A stretch of 20,206 nucleotides of DNA from Isoetes engelmannii (GCA_011763485.2 JAANSK020287046.1:1-20206), one strand, 5' to 3'. Positions 8,311 through 17,505 are shown, counted from the first letter of the stretch. Notes: a model not told the origin generated them from the sequence alone. Program-made: numbers and translations.

Positions 8311-8320
8311 GTGCTCACGA

Positions 8321-8523
8321 CCATGGGATAAATTTTAGTGTTATAAATGTCGTGTGCAGTTAAAAAAATTGTTAACTTCTAACTTAACAGGAGTTAAAGT
8401 AATTTTTAACATAACCAACACAATTAAAATTTAATCCCGCATTTTTAATAGAAACCCTAACAGATTTATGTGTGAACCAAACTTAAACTAAATTTTTTAA
8501 CTTAACTAAATTTTATCCTATGG
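8321..8523. mobile_element. MITE-like element with imperfect inverted repeats
   Basis: Left arm CCATGGGATAAATTTTAGTG (8321-8340) is the imperfect complement of right arm AACTAAATTTTATCCTATGG (8504-8523). Pairing continues inward between AGTTAAAAAAATT-type and AATTTTTTAACTT-type words. The outer flanks (CACGA and GTGTGAAC) suggest the true ends lie a few bases further out. The interior is very AT-rich and non-coding, with a second TGTGAACCAAA motif near 8470. The size of about 200-230 bp fits a non-autonomous DNA transposon. The superfamily is unknown and no clear target duplication was seen. Confidence 0.45.
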
Positions 8524-8675
8524 TGTGAACCTACCCTTAGTTATTGAGAAAAAAACGTTATGTCATCCAAACATACTGACATTTTTCAAATGGGCCGATA
8601 TCACTTGAATTTCCTTTTATGGTCAGGGCTAATGTTCGATACCTTGTATATTCTATCTTAAGACATTATATTAGT

Positions 8676-8680
8676 ATTGT
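8676..8680 (+). repeat. Target-site duplication, left (ATTGT)
   Basis: ATTGT directly precedes the 5' LTR and is repeated at 14576-14580 after the 3' LTR. Five bases is usual for Ty3/gypsy integration and confirms the element borders. Confidence 0.9.
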
Positions 8681-8720
8681 TGTGACGACCATACGAATAT
8701 TGTCTAATACGGTCGTCACA
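8681..8720. repeat. Inverted repeat at the 5' LTR edge
   Basis: TGTGACGACC (8681-8690) and GGTCGTCACA (8711-8720) are perfect complements with a 20-base spacer. Confidence 0.85.
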
Positions 8721-8794
8721 CGGATAGCATGCATGGATGACTCCTCGCGCCATCTCGGCCGTTGGGGTGTCGCGATCTTGACTGCTGGTGCGGG

Positions 8795-8803
8795 TATATA
8801 TAA
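8795..8803 (+). promoter_or_regulatory. LTR TATA box
   Basis: TATATATAA in U3 of the 5' LTR, with an equivalent TATATATA in the 3' LTR. It lies about 30 bases before ATTCCGGTTCAA, so the element's RNA should begin close to that sequence. Confidence 0.75.
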
Positions 8804-9053
8804 CAGAGCCCCACTCTTGGCGAGCTATTCCGGTTCAACGCCAGTCTTAAACCCCCTCAGCGCCTGTCCTGTTTTCCTGAGCGCCTTCGGGCCTTTGCAC
8901 TCCTGTTCTGTACTCTTGAGCGCCTTCGTGCCATTGTATTCTTGCTCTCTTGTATAATAAAATTCTTGCCAGATCTTGGCGTTCATCTCTGTATTTTTGT
9001 ACGTAGTTTCCATGTATTTTGGTTCCGTGTATTTTGGTTAGGTTCATGACAGT

Positions 9054-9065
9054 TTGAACCGGAAT
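9054..9065 (+). other. Self-complementary primer-binding site
   Basis: TTGAACCGGAAT begins two bases after the 5' LTR. It does not match a tRNA 3' end (no TGG start). It is the perfect 12-nt complement of ATTCCGGTTCAA at 8827-8838, which falls at the predicted 5' end of the transcript. This is the arrangement of the Tf1/sushi group, where the RNA's own 5' end folds back to prime minus-strand synthesis. Confidence 0.8.
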
Positions 9066-9179
9066 CCCATTACCAGTCTCGGTCTGCTTGGAGCTCGTCC
9101 GTGAATCAACTTGGGAAGCTCACACCTGCGGCCGATCAGACCACGTAGGTGTTTTCTTTTGTATTGTACTGCTCCTCAT

Positions 9180-9413
9180 GATCGCGGTGGTGATCCTGCT
9201 AGGCATGTTTGGTTGAAAAAATATTAGTTTCTTGCTCATTAGGATTGCGGTCACAATCCTCCTTAGCCGTTTTGGATGGGGAAAAAAATTTGAAAAAAAA
9301 AATAAAACAAATTGCTCTTCTCTGCTCCGCCAGATCGCCAAGGCGATTCTTCTGCGCTCGCTTTGTACATTTTTGCTCTGCCCTGCTCACCCAGGTCGCC
9401 AGGGCGATTCTCC
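9180..9413. repeat. Four copies of a short palindromic repeat in the leader
   Basis: Copies at about 9180-9195, 9241-9260, 9332-9350 and 9393-9413. Each is preceded by a CTGCTC-like word and has arms like GGATCGC and GCGATCC around a 2-6 base loop. The arms vary in a partly paired way, for example AGGATTG with CAATCCT at 9241. Related copies occur at 11120 and 12852. Confidence 0.75.
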
Positions 9414-9441
9414 TGAGTAGTCTTTGTTGCTGTCAGTCCCC

Positions 9442-10400
9442 ATGGGAGAAATTTCATCATATGCACAGCAGCTGCAACAGCTTGCCCAGATTTGTCAGCA
9501 GTTGCAGCAAGATAATCAAGAGCTTAGGGAACGGCTAACCTCCAATGAGTCCGCCTCCAGCTCTGGAAGGAAGTTGTCAGAGCCAAAGATCAGTTTGCCA
9601 GAGAAGTTTGACGGTACCCGGTCCAAGCTTCGCGGATTCTTGAATCAGATTCGACTTGTTATTCAGCTTCACCCTCACAGGTATCCCACAGATCAGGAGC
9701 AAGTAGGTTTAGTCGAGTCTCTGCTTACGGGGCCGGCTCTCAGTTGGTTTGCTCCCTTGTTGGAGAAGCAAGCACCCGAGTTACAGGACTTTGCTAGTTT
9801 CACGGCTGAGCTCGAAGGCTGTTTTGGAGACACAGACCGGCAGTGGACAGCAGTGACCCGGCTCAGTAACCTCAGGCAAGGATCACGCCCAGCCTCAGTT
9901 TATGCGTCTGAGTTCTGCCAGATTGCAATTGATACTGCTTGGGACGATGTTGCCCTACGGGACTGTTTCCGAAGGGGTTTGCGGGAGGATGTCAAGGACA
10001 TGTTGTTGAGCATGGAGGATCTGTAGAACTTAGGGGAAGCTATCAAATTTGCGGTTCATTGTGACAACCGTCTTTTCGAGCGCAGGCAAGAAAGGCCGAG
10101 TCAACATGTCTCCCTAGCTCCACACTAGTCACAACAGTTCCTGCACCACCATCTAGGCCAGAAGGTCCAGTGCCTATGCAGATTGATCGGGCAATTCGGG
10201 GACCCTTGTCGGCGGCCGAGAAGCAGCGCAAAAGGGAAGCCAACCTCTGCCTCTATTGTGGTGGGGTTGGGCATATGGTTCGTGGGTGCCCAGTCAAGCG
10301 CCCAAATCAGCCGGAAAACTTCAGCGGCCACTCCGAGTAGGAGTTTCTCGTCGGCTGATCGTCATTTCTCAGGCTCCATCCAGATGCAGTGAGGGGTTTA
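9442..10400 (+). pseudogene. gag: gag region (fossil)
   Basis: Starts most plausibly at the Met of MGEISSYAQQLQQL, a glutamine-rich coiled coil. It continues with a Ty3/gypsy capsid-like segment (LLTGPALSWF, then LRQGSRPASVYASEF). A CCHC zinc knuckle of form CX2CX4HX4C (CLYCGGVGHMVRGC) is at 10248-10289. This family's Gag forms the particle that packages the RNA. The region is part of the broken element. Confidence 0.88.
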
Positions 10401-10439
10401 TCCCCTCGGACAAGGTCAATAAGTAGTTTTTCATTCCTG

Positions 10440-10700
10440 TGGTGTTGGAGTCAGAGGCCGAGAAGTTGGAAGCATCAGCGCATCTTGATAGTGGTGCAAA
10501 TGCTTGCTTTATGGACAGTGCGTTCGCTCTCAAGCACGCCATCCTTAGAAGCGGAGTTGAGCATCCCCTGTGGTTGATGGACGTGAGATCTCCTCGGGCG
10601 CAGTCACTGAATGTACTGCACCTATTTGGCTTCTGTTCGAGGGAGCATCTTGTAGCATTTCCTTCAATCTCATTGCTAGCCCGCATGCGCCTGTAGTCTT
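10440..10700 (+). pseudogene. pol (PR): Aspartic protease region (fossil)
   Basis: The retropepsin signature LDSGA is at 10484-10498, followed by the usual hydrophobic pattern (VVLGLLWLELHNP-like downstream flap and helix near 10690-10740). In this family the protease cuts Gag and Pol. Confidence 0.8.
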
Positions 10701-10859
10701 GGGTCTCCTTTGGCTCGAGTTGCACAATCCACAGATTAACTGGCGCTCCAGATCATTTCGCTTTGACAGCTCTTGCCCCAGTTCTGATCCTCTGATAAAT
10801 CCTGCCTCTGTTTTTCCATCTCTGTCCCGTAAAATCTCATGGGCTCCTGACCTCACCTC

Positions 10860-11118
10860 GGCCCACAACTCGAATCATGTTTCTGCTTCGTGTCATGTCC
10901 CAGTTTCCGTCCATGTTCCTGACTCTGCCCCAGTTCCGGTTCCTGCATCTGCTCATACCTCTGTTTCTCACCCTACCCTGATTCCTGCTTCCGTTCCTAC
11001 TCACGATCCTGTTCCGGTCTCCGTCCCAGTCCTTGTTCCAGTCTCAAATCAAGTTCCTGTTCCTGCTCCTGTTTCCGTCTCGGTTCCTGATTCTGTACCT
11101 GTACCTGTTCCTGCTCAC
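10860..11118 (+). repeat. Val/Pro-rich low-complexity linker
   Basis: About 260 bp of degenerate six-base repeats (GTTCCT, GTCCCA, GCTCCT and similar) encode alternating Val, Pro, Ala and Ser, such as VPVPAPVSVSVP, between protease and reverse transcriptase. The strongly biased codons suggest expansion by slippage. Confidence 0.85.
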
Positions 11119-11119
11119 C

Positions 11120-11139
11120 AGGATCGCGATGGCGATCCT
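11120..11139. repeat. Palindromic repeat copy within pol
   Basis: AGGATCGCGATGGCGATCCT has 8-bp perfect arms and a 4-base loop, preceded by CTGCTCACC. It encodes QDRDGDPP at the end of the Val/Pro linker, as the copy at 12852 encodes QDRSGDPP. Confidence 0.85.
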
Positions 11140-11284
11140 CCCAAGTCTTCTTCACGTTCTCGGCTCCGCATCTCAACAATCTCGCTGCAGAAGTTTGTTC
11201 AATCCAGAAGACAAGATCCCAGTTCGGTGTTTGCAATTCAAGTTCATCCGGCAACCAGTTCAACTCCTGCCACATCTGTTCCAG

Positions 11285-12090
11285 TTCTGCCCGACAAGTA
11301 CCAAGATTTCTTCGACGTCTTCAACAAGGTCAAGGCCAGCAAGCTTCCTGAGCATCGTCCGTATGACTATCCCATTGATCTTCAACCGGGGACGACTCCA
11401 CCCTATGGTCCCATTTATGGCTTATCACCAACAGAGTTGGAGACCCTGCGCACGTATATTGAGGAAAATCTTGCAACAGGCTTTATCCGGCATTCTCAGT
11501 CACCTGCAGGTGCACCTTAATCTTCTTTGTTTTCAAGAAGGATGGTTCTTTGCGGTTGGTTGTAGATTACCGGGGGCTCAACAAAATCACAGTTCGCAAC
11601 CGGTATCCTCTGCCTCTGATTCCGGAATTGCTTGAGCGGCTGCAAGGCGCACAGTATTTTACCAAGATTGATCTTCGCGGTTCCTATAACCTTATCCGGA
11701 TCAGAGAAGGTGATGAATGGAAGACAGCTTTCCGGACCCGGCATGGCCATTTTGAGTACACCATCATGCCCTTCGGCCTTAACAATGCCCCAGCAGTTTT
11801 TCAACACATGGCCAATGATGTTTTTCGCGAGTTTCTCGACCTGTTTTTTTGTTATCATCTACCTGGATGACATTCTGATCTATTCGAAGATCCTGGAAGA
11901 ACATGAGGCGCATGTCCGAATGGTTCTTCAGAAGCTGCGCGAACATGGATTGTATGCCAAGTTGGAGAAATGCCAGTTCGAGCAAGACCATGTCGAGTTC
12001 CTGGGTTATTGCATCACTCTTCACGGTGTCTCTATGGATCCAGAGAAGGTCAGAACAGTGCTTGACTGGGAAGCACCATCTTCAATCAAG
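11285..12090 (+). pseudogene. pol (RT): Reverse transcriptase region (fossil)
   Basis: Typical Ty3/gypsy RT motifs in order: RPYDYPIDL and the PPYGPIYGLS entry, [46 protein letters not shown], the catalytic YLDDILIYS (near 11862-11890), then EFLGYCIT and the connection FLGFANFYRRFI. The match to chromoviruses is strong. Confidence 0.95.
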
Positions 12091-12149
12091 GATATCCAGT
12101 GTTTTCTGGGGTTTGCCAACTTCTATCGCCGCTTCATCAAGGATTACTC

Positions 12150-12600
12150 GGAGATTGTCCTTCCTTTGACGCGTCTCACGTCCAAGGATGTGCCTTTTGA
12201 ATGGAGTGTGGAAGCAGAAACGGCATTTGTGACCCTAAAGCATGCTTTTACTTCGGCACCAGTCCTTGCCCATGCGGATCCTTCACGTCCGTATGTGGTG
12301 GAAGCGAGTGCATCTGACTTTGCTCTTGGGGGTATTCTGTCACAGGAGGGGGGTGATCATGAGTTGCATCCGATTGCCTATCATTCCCGGAAGTTCCCAT
12401 CTGTCGAGATCAACTATCCCATCTATGACAAGGAGCTGATGGCGATAGTTGATTCCTTTGAGAAATGGAGGCAATTCTTGGAGGGATCCCCGCACAAGGT
12501 CACAGTTTACACTGATCACAAGAATCTGGAGTATTTTCAGTCTGCCCAAGTTCTCAACCAGCATCAGGCGCGGTGGCACATGCAAGTGTTGTGACGCGTA
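12150..12600 (+). pseudogene. pol (RH): RNase H region (fossil)
   Basis: Follows RT with F.WS.EAE.AF..LK, the YVVEASASDFALGGILSQ strand, YHSRKFPSVEINYPIYDKEL and VYTDHKNLEYF, the usual Ty3/gypsy RNase H landmarks. Just downstream is the conserved YRPGALQGKPDALSRR tether. Confidence 0.93.
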
Positions 12601-12851
12601 GACTTTGTGATCAAGTATCGGCCCGGGGCACTCCAGGGAAAGCCAGATGCCTTATCTCGGCGTTCCTGCCTCGAGCCCAAGCCGGGGGATCTCGTTTTTG
12701 ATCAGCAGTCACAAGTTGTGCTAGGGCCCGACCGCTTGTAGCTGATGGCCATTACCCTGTTTGAGAGGCCCCATGATTCTGCTCTGCTGGAGTCAGTTCA
12801 GACGGCTCTTCCCTCCGACCCATTGGCTCAGAATGTGGTCTCTGCTCTCCA

Positions 12852-12869
12852 GGATCGCAGTGGCGATCC
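12852..12869. repeat. Palindromic repeat copy before integrase
   Basis: GGATCGCAGTGGCGATCC has 7-bp perfect arms and a 4-base loop, preceded by CTGCTCTCCA. It encodes QDRSGDPP in the spacer between RNase H and integrase. Confidence 0.85.
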
Positions 12870-12959
12870 CCCCGAGCAGACACGGTCGGACTTCGATCGG
12901 TTTGAAGTTCGAGATGGGCTTGTGTTCCGTGATGGACTTCTGTATGTTCCTGATGGTGC

Positions 12960-13990
12960 CCCTAGACTTCAAGTGCTGCAGTCTTGTCATGATTCCCCTC
13001 TTGCCGGCCATTTTGGATTTCCCAAGACTCTGGAACTCATTGGCCGGGATTATTGGTGGACAGGCCTCCGACGCACTGTTGAGGCGTTTGTACGCTCCTG
13101 TGACACCTGTTGCCGGGCGAAGACTCCCAAGCACCTTCCACATGGTCTGCTTCAGCCCTTGCCAGTTCCAGATGGACCATGGAAGAGCATCTCAGTGGAT
13201 TTCATTGTCGAGCTCCTGCCTTCTCAGGGGCATGACGCCTGGTGGTTGTTGACCGTTTTTCCAAGATGGCGCACTTCATACCATGCAGCACATCCATCAC
13301 GAGTGAAGGTACATCTGATCCTTTGCTTTGAGAAGTGGCCCGACTCCATGGCTTGCCGGATACCATTATCAGTGATCGCGGCCCTCAGTTTGTTGCCGGT
13401 TTCTGGAAACGGCTCCTGCAACTCTTGCGCGTGAACCACTCTGTTTCCTCAGGGCACCACCCGAAAACTAATGGGCAAGTAGAGCGTACCAACCAAACCC
13501 TTGAGCAGTATTTGCAGTCCTTCATCAATTTTCAACAGGATGACTGGGTTAGCTGCCTCCCCTTGGCTGAATTTGCTTATGACAGTTCAGTCCATGCTTC
13601 CACCGGGCATACACCATTCTTCGTGAATTTCGGCACCCATCCTTGCTGGTCTTTCATTGCCACAGGTTCTGATCCAGTTAACCCCAGTGCCAAGGCCCGC
13701 TTTGAGAAGCTCCGCCAGCTCCATAATGATCTTCAGGGGCACCTTCTCCAGGCCCAGGAATGGTACCGCCACCATGCAGATCGGCATCGCCAGGATGCTC
13801 CTCATTTTGCAGTTGGAGATCTTGTTTGGCTTCCTGCACCGCGACCTGCCCACAACGCGCCCTTGTGATAAGTTGGATTATTGCTGTTTGGGTCCATATA
13901 AGATCATTGCACAAGTAGGGGATCGTGCTTTTCGGTTGGAGCTTCCGCCATCAGTACGACTCCACCCAGTGTTCCACGTCTCTCTACTGG
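12960..13990 (+). pseudogene. pol (IN): Integrase region (fossil)
   Basis: An HHCC zinc-binding segment (AGHFGFPKTLELI to CDTCCRAK), then the DDE core with landmarks SVDFI (near 13194), ISDRGPQF (near 13370) and GHHPKTNGQVERTNQTLE (near 13459-13506). A GPY/F module follows (LGPYKIIAQVGDRAFRLELP, ending HPVFHVSLLEPY at about 13995). This family's integrase inserts the DNA copy into the host genome. Confidence 0.94.
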
Positions 13991-14039
13991 AACCTTATAC
14001 GACAAATCCTTTTCTAGACCGCGTACCTCCACCTCTACC

Positions 14040-14170
14040 ACCAGTTGAGATTGATGATCATGAGGAATTCGAGGTCCGTGAAATCCTGGACTCCAAGTTC
14101 TTGCGGCGTCGCCTATCTGGTTGATTGGGCAAGATATTCACCAAGTGATAGAACCTGGAACCTGCAGAGA
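14040..14170 (+). pseudogene. pol (CHD): Chromodomain region (fossil)
   Basis: EFEVREILDSK followed by YLVDWARYSPSDRTWNL matches a C-terminal chromodomain. In chromoviruses it is thought to steer integration to particular chromatin marks. It defines the element's clade. Confidence 0.85.
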
Positions 14171-14274
14171 ATGTGGCTAATGCGCCTGATAAGATTGCCG
14201 AGTTCCACAGGCGTTATCCCGACAAGACGAGCCTCAGTACTCAGGCTCCTGTCCGACCCACCCGACGCCGTCGT

Positions 14275-14287
14275 AGGAGGGGGATGG
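14275..14287 (+). other. Polypurine tract
   Basis: AGGAGGGGGATGG lies directly before the 3' LTR, the position and composition of a plus-strand primer. Confidence 0.82.
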
Positions 14288-14575
14288 TGTGACGACCATA
14301 TGAATATTGACCGCTGGTGCGGGTATATATAGCGGAGCCCCACTCTTGGCAAGCTATTCCGGTTCAACGCCAGTCTTGAACCCTCTCAGTGGCTGTCCTG
14401 TTTTCCTGAGCGCCTTCGGGCCTTTGCACTCCTGTTCTGTACTCTTGAGCACCTTCGGGCCATTGTATTCTAGCTCAATAATAAAATTCTTGCCAGATCT
14501 TGGCGTTCACCTCTATATTTTTGTACGTAGTTTTCGTGTATTTCGGTTTCGTGTATTTCAGTTAGGTTCATGACA
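14288..14575 (+). repeat. 3' LTR
   Basis: 288 bp from TGTGACGACC to GTTCATGACA. It keeps the TATA box, the ATTCCGGTTCAA word (14355 region) and an AATAAA at 14480-14485. Against the 5' LTR there are about 19-20 substitutions, all but about three being transitions, as expected of methylated plant DNA. Confidence 0.95.
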
Positions 14576-14580
14576 ATTGT
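14576..14580 (+). repeat. Target-site duplication, right (ATTGT)
   Basis: Exact copy of 8676-8680. Confidence 0.9.
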
Positions 14581-16080
14581 ATCAATACCTATTTAAAAAA
14601 CGCATCAATAGGTCCTCCAAGGAGCAACCCCAGTGGAGTTAGCATCTCTTTTTTTTTTAAATAAACGATACATATTATATTAAAGACTCAAAAAATTTAC
14701 AGAAAAATATTAGATGGGATGGAGATAAAATCCCAAATCTCACCTTTATCATCATCCCGTAATGTGGACACCATATAATGATCATATATTTGGTTGTCTA
14801 TACATGTTTATTTTTACTCTTTCATAGTTCACAAGAGAGTTGAACACAAGACCTCCAAGGGGTAAAGGAGGGACCGCCCTATGTCCCTATGGGATGTGCC
14901 ATGTGATATGACCATAAAACATTATCTTATGGGGGACACACATGAATAATTCACGATGGGGCAGCTGAAACCATGCTGACCCAGTGCTGAAATTGAAAAG
15001 TTCAGCCTCGTTTAGGAGCCTCAGCTCCAGCCTCGTTTAGGAGCCTCAGCTCCCACGTTGTCCACGGCGCATTGCGGGAAGGAAGAGGTAGCAGCTGAAA
15101 TAAGGCCCTACTGCTTTTCAGTGCAGGGCCAAAATAGGCACCATGTGAGTTGCCTATTAAAAGAGGAAGAGATTCAATTAAGGTCGACTACTATAGGTCT
15201 ATTACTTTTTTAGTTTGCTAGTTCTTCTTCTTTTTCTTCTTAATAGGGGTTAGATTCGACAAGGATTGAGCCATCTGAGACACATTAACTAGACAAGAAA
15301 GAAAAACGAGAAATGACTAAATTGCTTTAAAGTGCCAACTCGTGTTTGTGCAAACGTGCTAAAAAAATTGGAGATCCACGTCGCGACATCTGACATTTGA
15401 AGAAGGAATAGTTTATTATTTTTAGGGCTAACAAACATTGGTCGTCCTTGCATATTTTGAATTTTAACTTCCATGCAAGTGGAATACATTGCAATGGCAA
15501 CTTTCTGTCATGGTAAAATTATATTGGGTTTTAAATAAGAAATCGACATCTTATAAAATCATAGTCAAATCTCACCCAGAGTTGAATAGGTTTCACTGAA
15601 TAGAGAGGGAAAGCGGACCATGAGGCAAAATTGATGGAAATTTGAACCTCACACTTATTATGTCTGATAATGCATTTGCTGAGAAAAATTTGTTCAATAA
15701 AATGGTCTAGAGCAACTTTTTCCTATAAAACAATAAATTTAGATATGCACAACCAATTTGCGTTCTGTCTGTCTGTCTGTCTGTCTGTCGAAAATAAATA
15801 TTATTAAGTTTTTTGTCACCATGTGAAAAGTTTAACCACGTGAATAACTTTAAACTAGAAATTTTGACACACTACGAGACAGACAGATAGCTAGGTAGGC
15901 AGGTAGGTAAAATGTATGTCCACGGAGACCACAGTGGGCCATGGAATAGTAGAAAGTAATTTCTAGTTCATCAGAATGGGTCTGTGCAGTAATTCCTCCA
16001 ATCTGATTACTTTTTGGGGCTCCTTATAGCATAAGCCCAATGTAAGAAATCGGGGGGCATAACAAAAACATATAGAACAT
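14581..16080. other. Intergenic; small repeats, hairpin, microsatellites
   Basis: No gene supported. A T10 run at about 14649-14658 could be the tail of an old minus-strand retroposon. CAGCCTCGTTTAGGAGCCTC begins both halves of a 25-bp tandem duplication (15003-15052). GGCCCT (15104-15109) and AGGGCC (15125-15130) enclose ACTG/CAGT, making a hairpin. (CTGT)6 is at 15765-15788. A GACAGACAGATAG run lies at 15878-15890, followed by a GTAG/GCAG-type run to 15911. Confidence 0.5.
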
Positions 16081-16089
16081 AAATGTTGA

Positions 16090-16690
16090 AGGCACTAAAG
16101 ATAACTCAACCAGGGGTTCTGAGGCCACTGATAGATGTAACTCCTCTATACACTGCCTATTTTTTCTGTAGCCTATCCTCTCGCACTTTACACACATCCT
16201 CTCATCGCCTGGACAGCTTTATCAGAGTGAGATACTCTTGGATAGAAAAATTAGTGTTCTTTAGGCGACTCACGTGCTGAAGAACGTACAAGATGTCATG
16301 TGAAGTACTGAACTGCACGATAATATGTCGAGGCTGGTTGGGTCCTTGGGCCCTGACTCTACAGGCTGTTACAATGTCAGGCCTTTGAATGTGCATGGTG
16401 TCTGTAAAAAACTGTGCCCCTTCCTCAGTCTTTATGCAAGAATCTTTTTTTGGCACTCCTACTATTCGGACATTTGTCTTGTCCTGGCCTAAACAATTCT
16501 AGCCCCTGTGTGTCAACATGAACAATCTCCTACCGGTGGGTACTCATGTATGATTGACGTGACATCTGCTATTCTGGCACCCGCACTTCTGTTTGGATTG
16601 CAGCATCTATGCAGCATACCTGATCTAGAATTTGAGTTGTAGCATCAGTGCTTAATACCGACAAGGAAGGTAGCTGTGCATTGCCTACAT
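16090..16690 (-). pseudogene. L1-type LINE ORF1 remnant
   Basis: On the minus strand KTNVRIVGVPKKD (near 16480-16440) is the typical RRM start of L1-type ORF1 proteins, followed by FFTDTMHIQRPDIVTACRVR and PRHIIVQFSTSHDILYVLQ, which fit the RNA-binding C-terminal domain. The longest open piece is 16202-16456 (84 codons). Upstream, at higher coordinates, a coiled-coil-like stretch (STDATTQILDQV, AAIQTEVRVPE) is interrupted by stops, and more stops follow the domain. ORF1p binds LINE RNA as a chaperone. The piece is degraded. No ORF2 follows it in the expected direction (lower coordinates), so it is a fragment. Confidence 0.7.
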
Positions 16691-16905
16691 AAAAAAAATA
16701 TGGAATAAAGCAAGACTAAAGCTTGACACATGAGCTTACCATCTACCAGAATGGTGTGGCCTGCATGGCTCGCATCTTACCATGTTTTGAAGAGATAGTG
16801 GAATCTAAAACTTGTGCTCCTTCTGGAGTACTAGATGGTCCTAAACCCTTAATCCTAGTAAATGAAATGCTTTTGAAGTCCAAGAGAAGCAGTATCAGTA
16901 GTGCA

Positions 16906-17127
16906 ATTTTAGTCATGGGACACTTGTTTTATTGTACACTTATCCATATGCACTTATTCTAATGTAGCTCAAAAAGGTGTATCTCTTGACTTCCTACTTG
17001 TCCTCAAGCCACTCCCATTTTAGTCATGGGACACTTGTTTTATTGTACACTTATCCATATGCACTTATTCTAATGTAGCTCAAAAAGGTGCATCTCTTGA
17101 CTTCCTACTTGTCCTCAAGCCACTCCC
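16906..17127 (+). repeat. 111-bp near-perfect tandem duplication
   Basis: Unit 1 is 16906-17016 and unit 2 is 17017-17127, both starting ATTTTAGTCATGGGACAC and ending CAAGCCACTCCC. I see one difference (GGTGTATC against GGTGCATC), so the duplication is recent. No coding or RNA motif was found in the unit. Confidence 0.95.
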
Positions 17128-17204
17128 ACGAGGTGGTATTTAAACCGTAACAATCCTTCCCTTTCTGAGATTAAATGTCTGCCTCAATCTCAAGAAAAAA
17201 AATT

Positions 17205-17395
17205 CCACCTTAATTCTTTTAAAGATGTTCATTATAATTCAATTAGGAATCACCTCAAATCTTATTTTAGAGGTCTTTCATCTGAATTCTTTTAAAGATG
17301 TTCATTCCAACTCAATTGAAAATCACCTCAATTCTATTAGGGGTCTTTCCTCTCAATTTCCTTATTAGAGGTCTTTCATCTCAATTATTTTAGAA
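17205..17395 (+). repeat. Degenerate tandem repeat, period about 72 bp
   Basis: AATTCTTTTAAAGATGTTCA occurs at 17213 and 17285, each followed by AAYTCAATTRRRAATCACCTC. The tail TTAGAGGTCTTTCATCT-type recurs near 17265, 17338 and 17365. Copies are diverged. Confidence 0.75.
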
Positions 17396-17478
17396 CAAGA
17401 AGAAGAGTTTTTAACGTCATGCCAGTAGGCAGCATCCAACTGGACATGTGAATGCACACCATACTACATTGCTCGATT

Positions 17479-17505
17479 GGGAGGGAGGGAGGGAGGGAGG
17501 GAGGG
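17479..17505 (+). repeat. (GGGA)7 microsatellite, G-quadruplex motif
   Basis: Seven G3 runs separated by single A bases on the plus strand. Single-base loops favour a stable quadruplex. It lies immediately beyond the 3' end of the minus-strand LINE ORF2 remnant, so on the LINE sense strand it reads (TCCC)n and may be that element's simple-repeat tail. Confidence 0.9.

Larger units (their letters stand above)
8681..9051 (+). repeat. 5' LTR
   Basis: 371 bp from TGTGACGACC to GTTCATGACA. U3 holds TATATATAA at 8795-8803. The likely transcript start is near 8825-8827. AATAAA at 8956-8961 is a candidate poly(A) signal. TGACG words at the start are possible bZIP sites. Confidence 0.95.
8681..14575 (+). 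mobile_element. Ty3/gypsy chromovirus fossil with complete layout
   Basis: A 5,895-bp LTR retroelement bounded by TG...CA LTRs and 5-bp target duplications. Its parts run gag, protease, reverse transcriptase, RNase H, integrase, chromodomain, the Ty3/gypsy (Metaviridae) order with the chromovirus hallmark at the end. The primer site is complementary to the start of its own transcript rather than to a tRNA, which points to the Tf1/sushi-like (Tcn1-like) branch. The coding region is broken in roughly eight to ten places, so it is a fossil. About 19-20 LTR differences over some 285 aligned bases (about 7%, mostly transitions) suggest insertion a few million years ago at commonly used plant rates. 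Its GC content is higher than that of the flanks. Confidence 0.96.

Noticed and set aside
14649-14830. Minus-strand retroposon with poly(A) tail
   Set aside because: A T10 run alone, with no recognisable body or target duplication.
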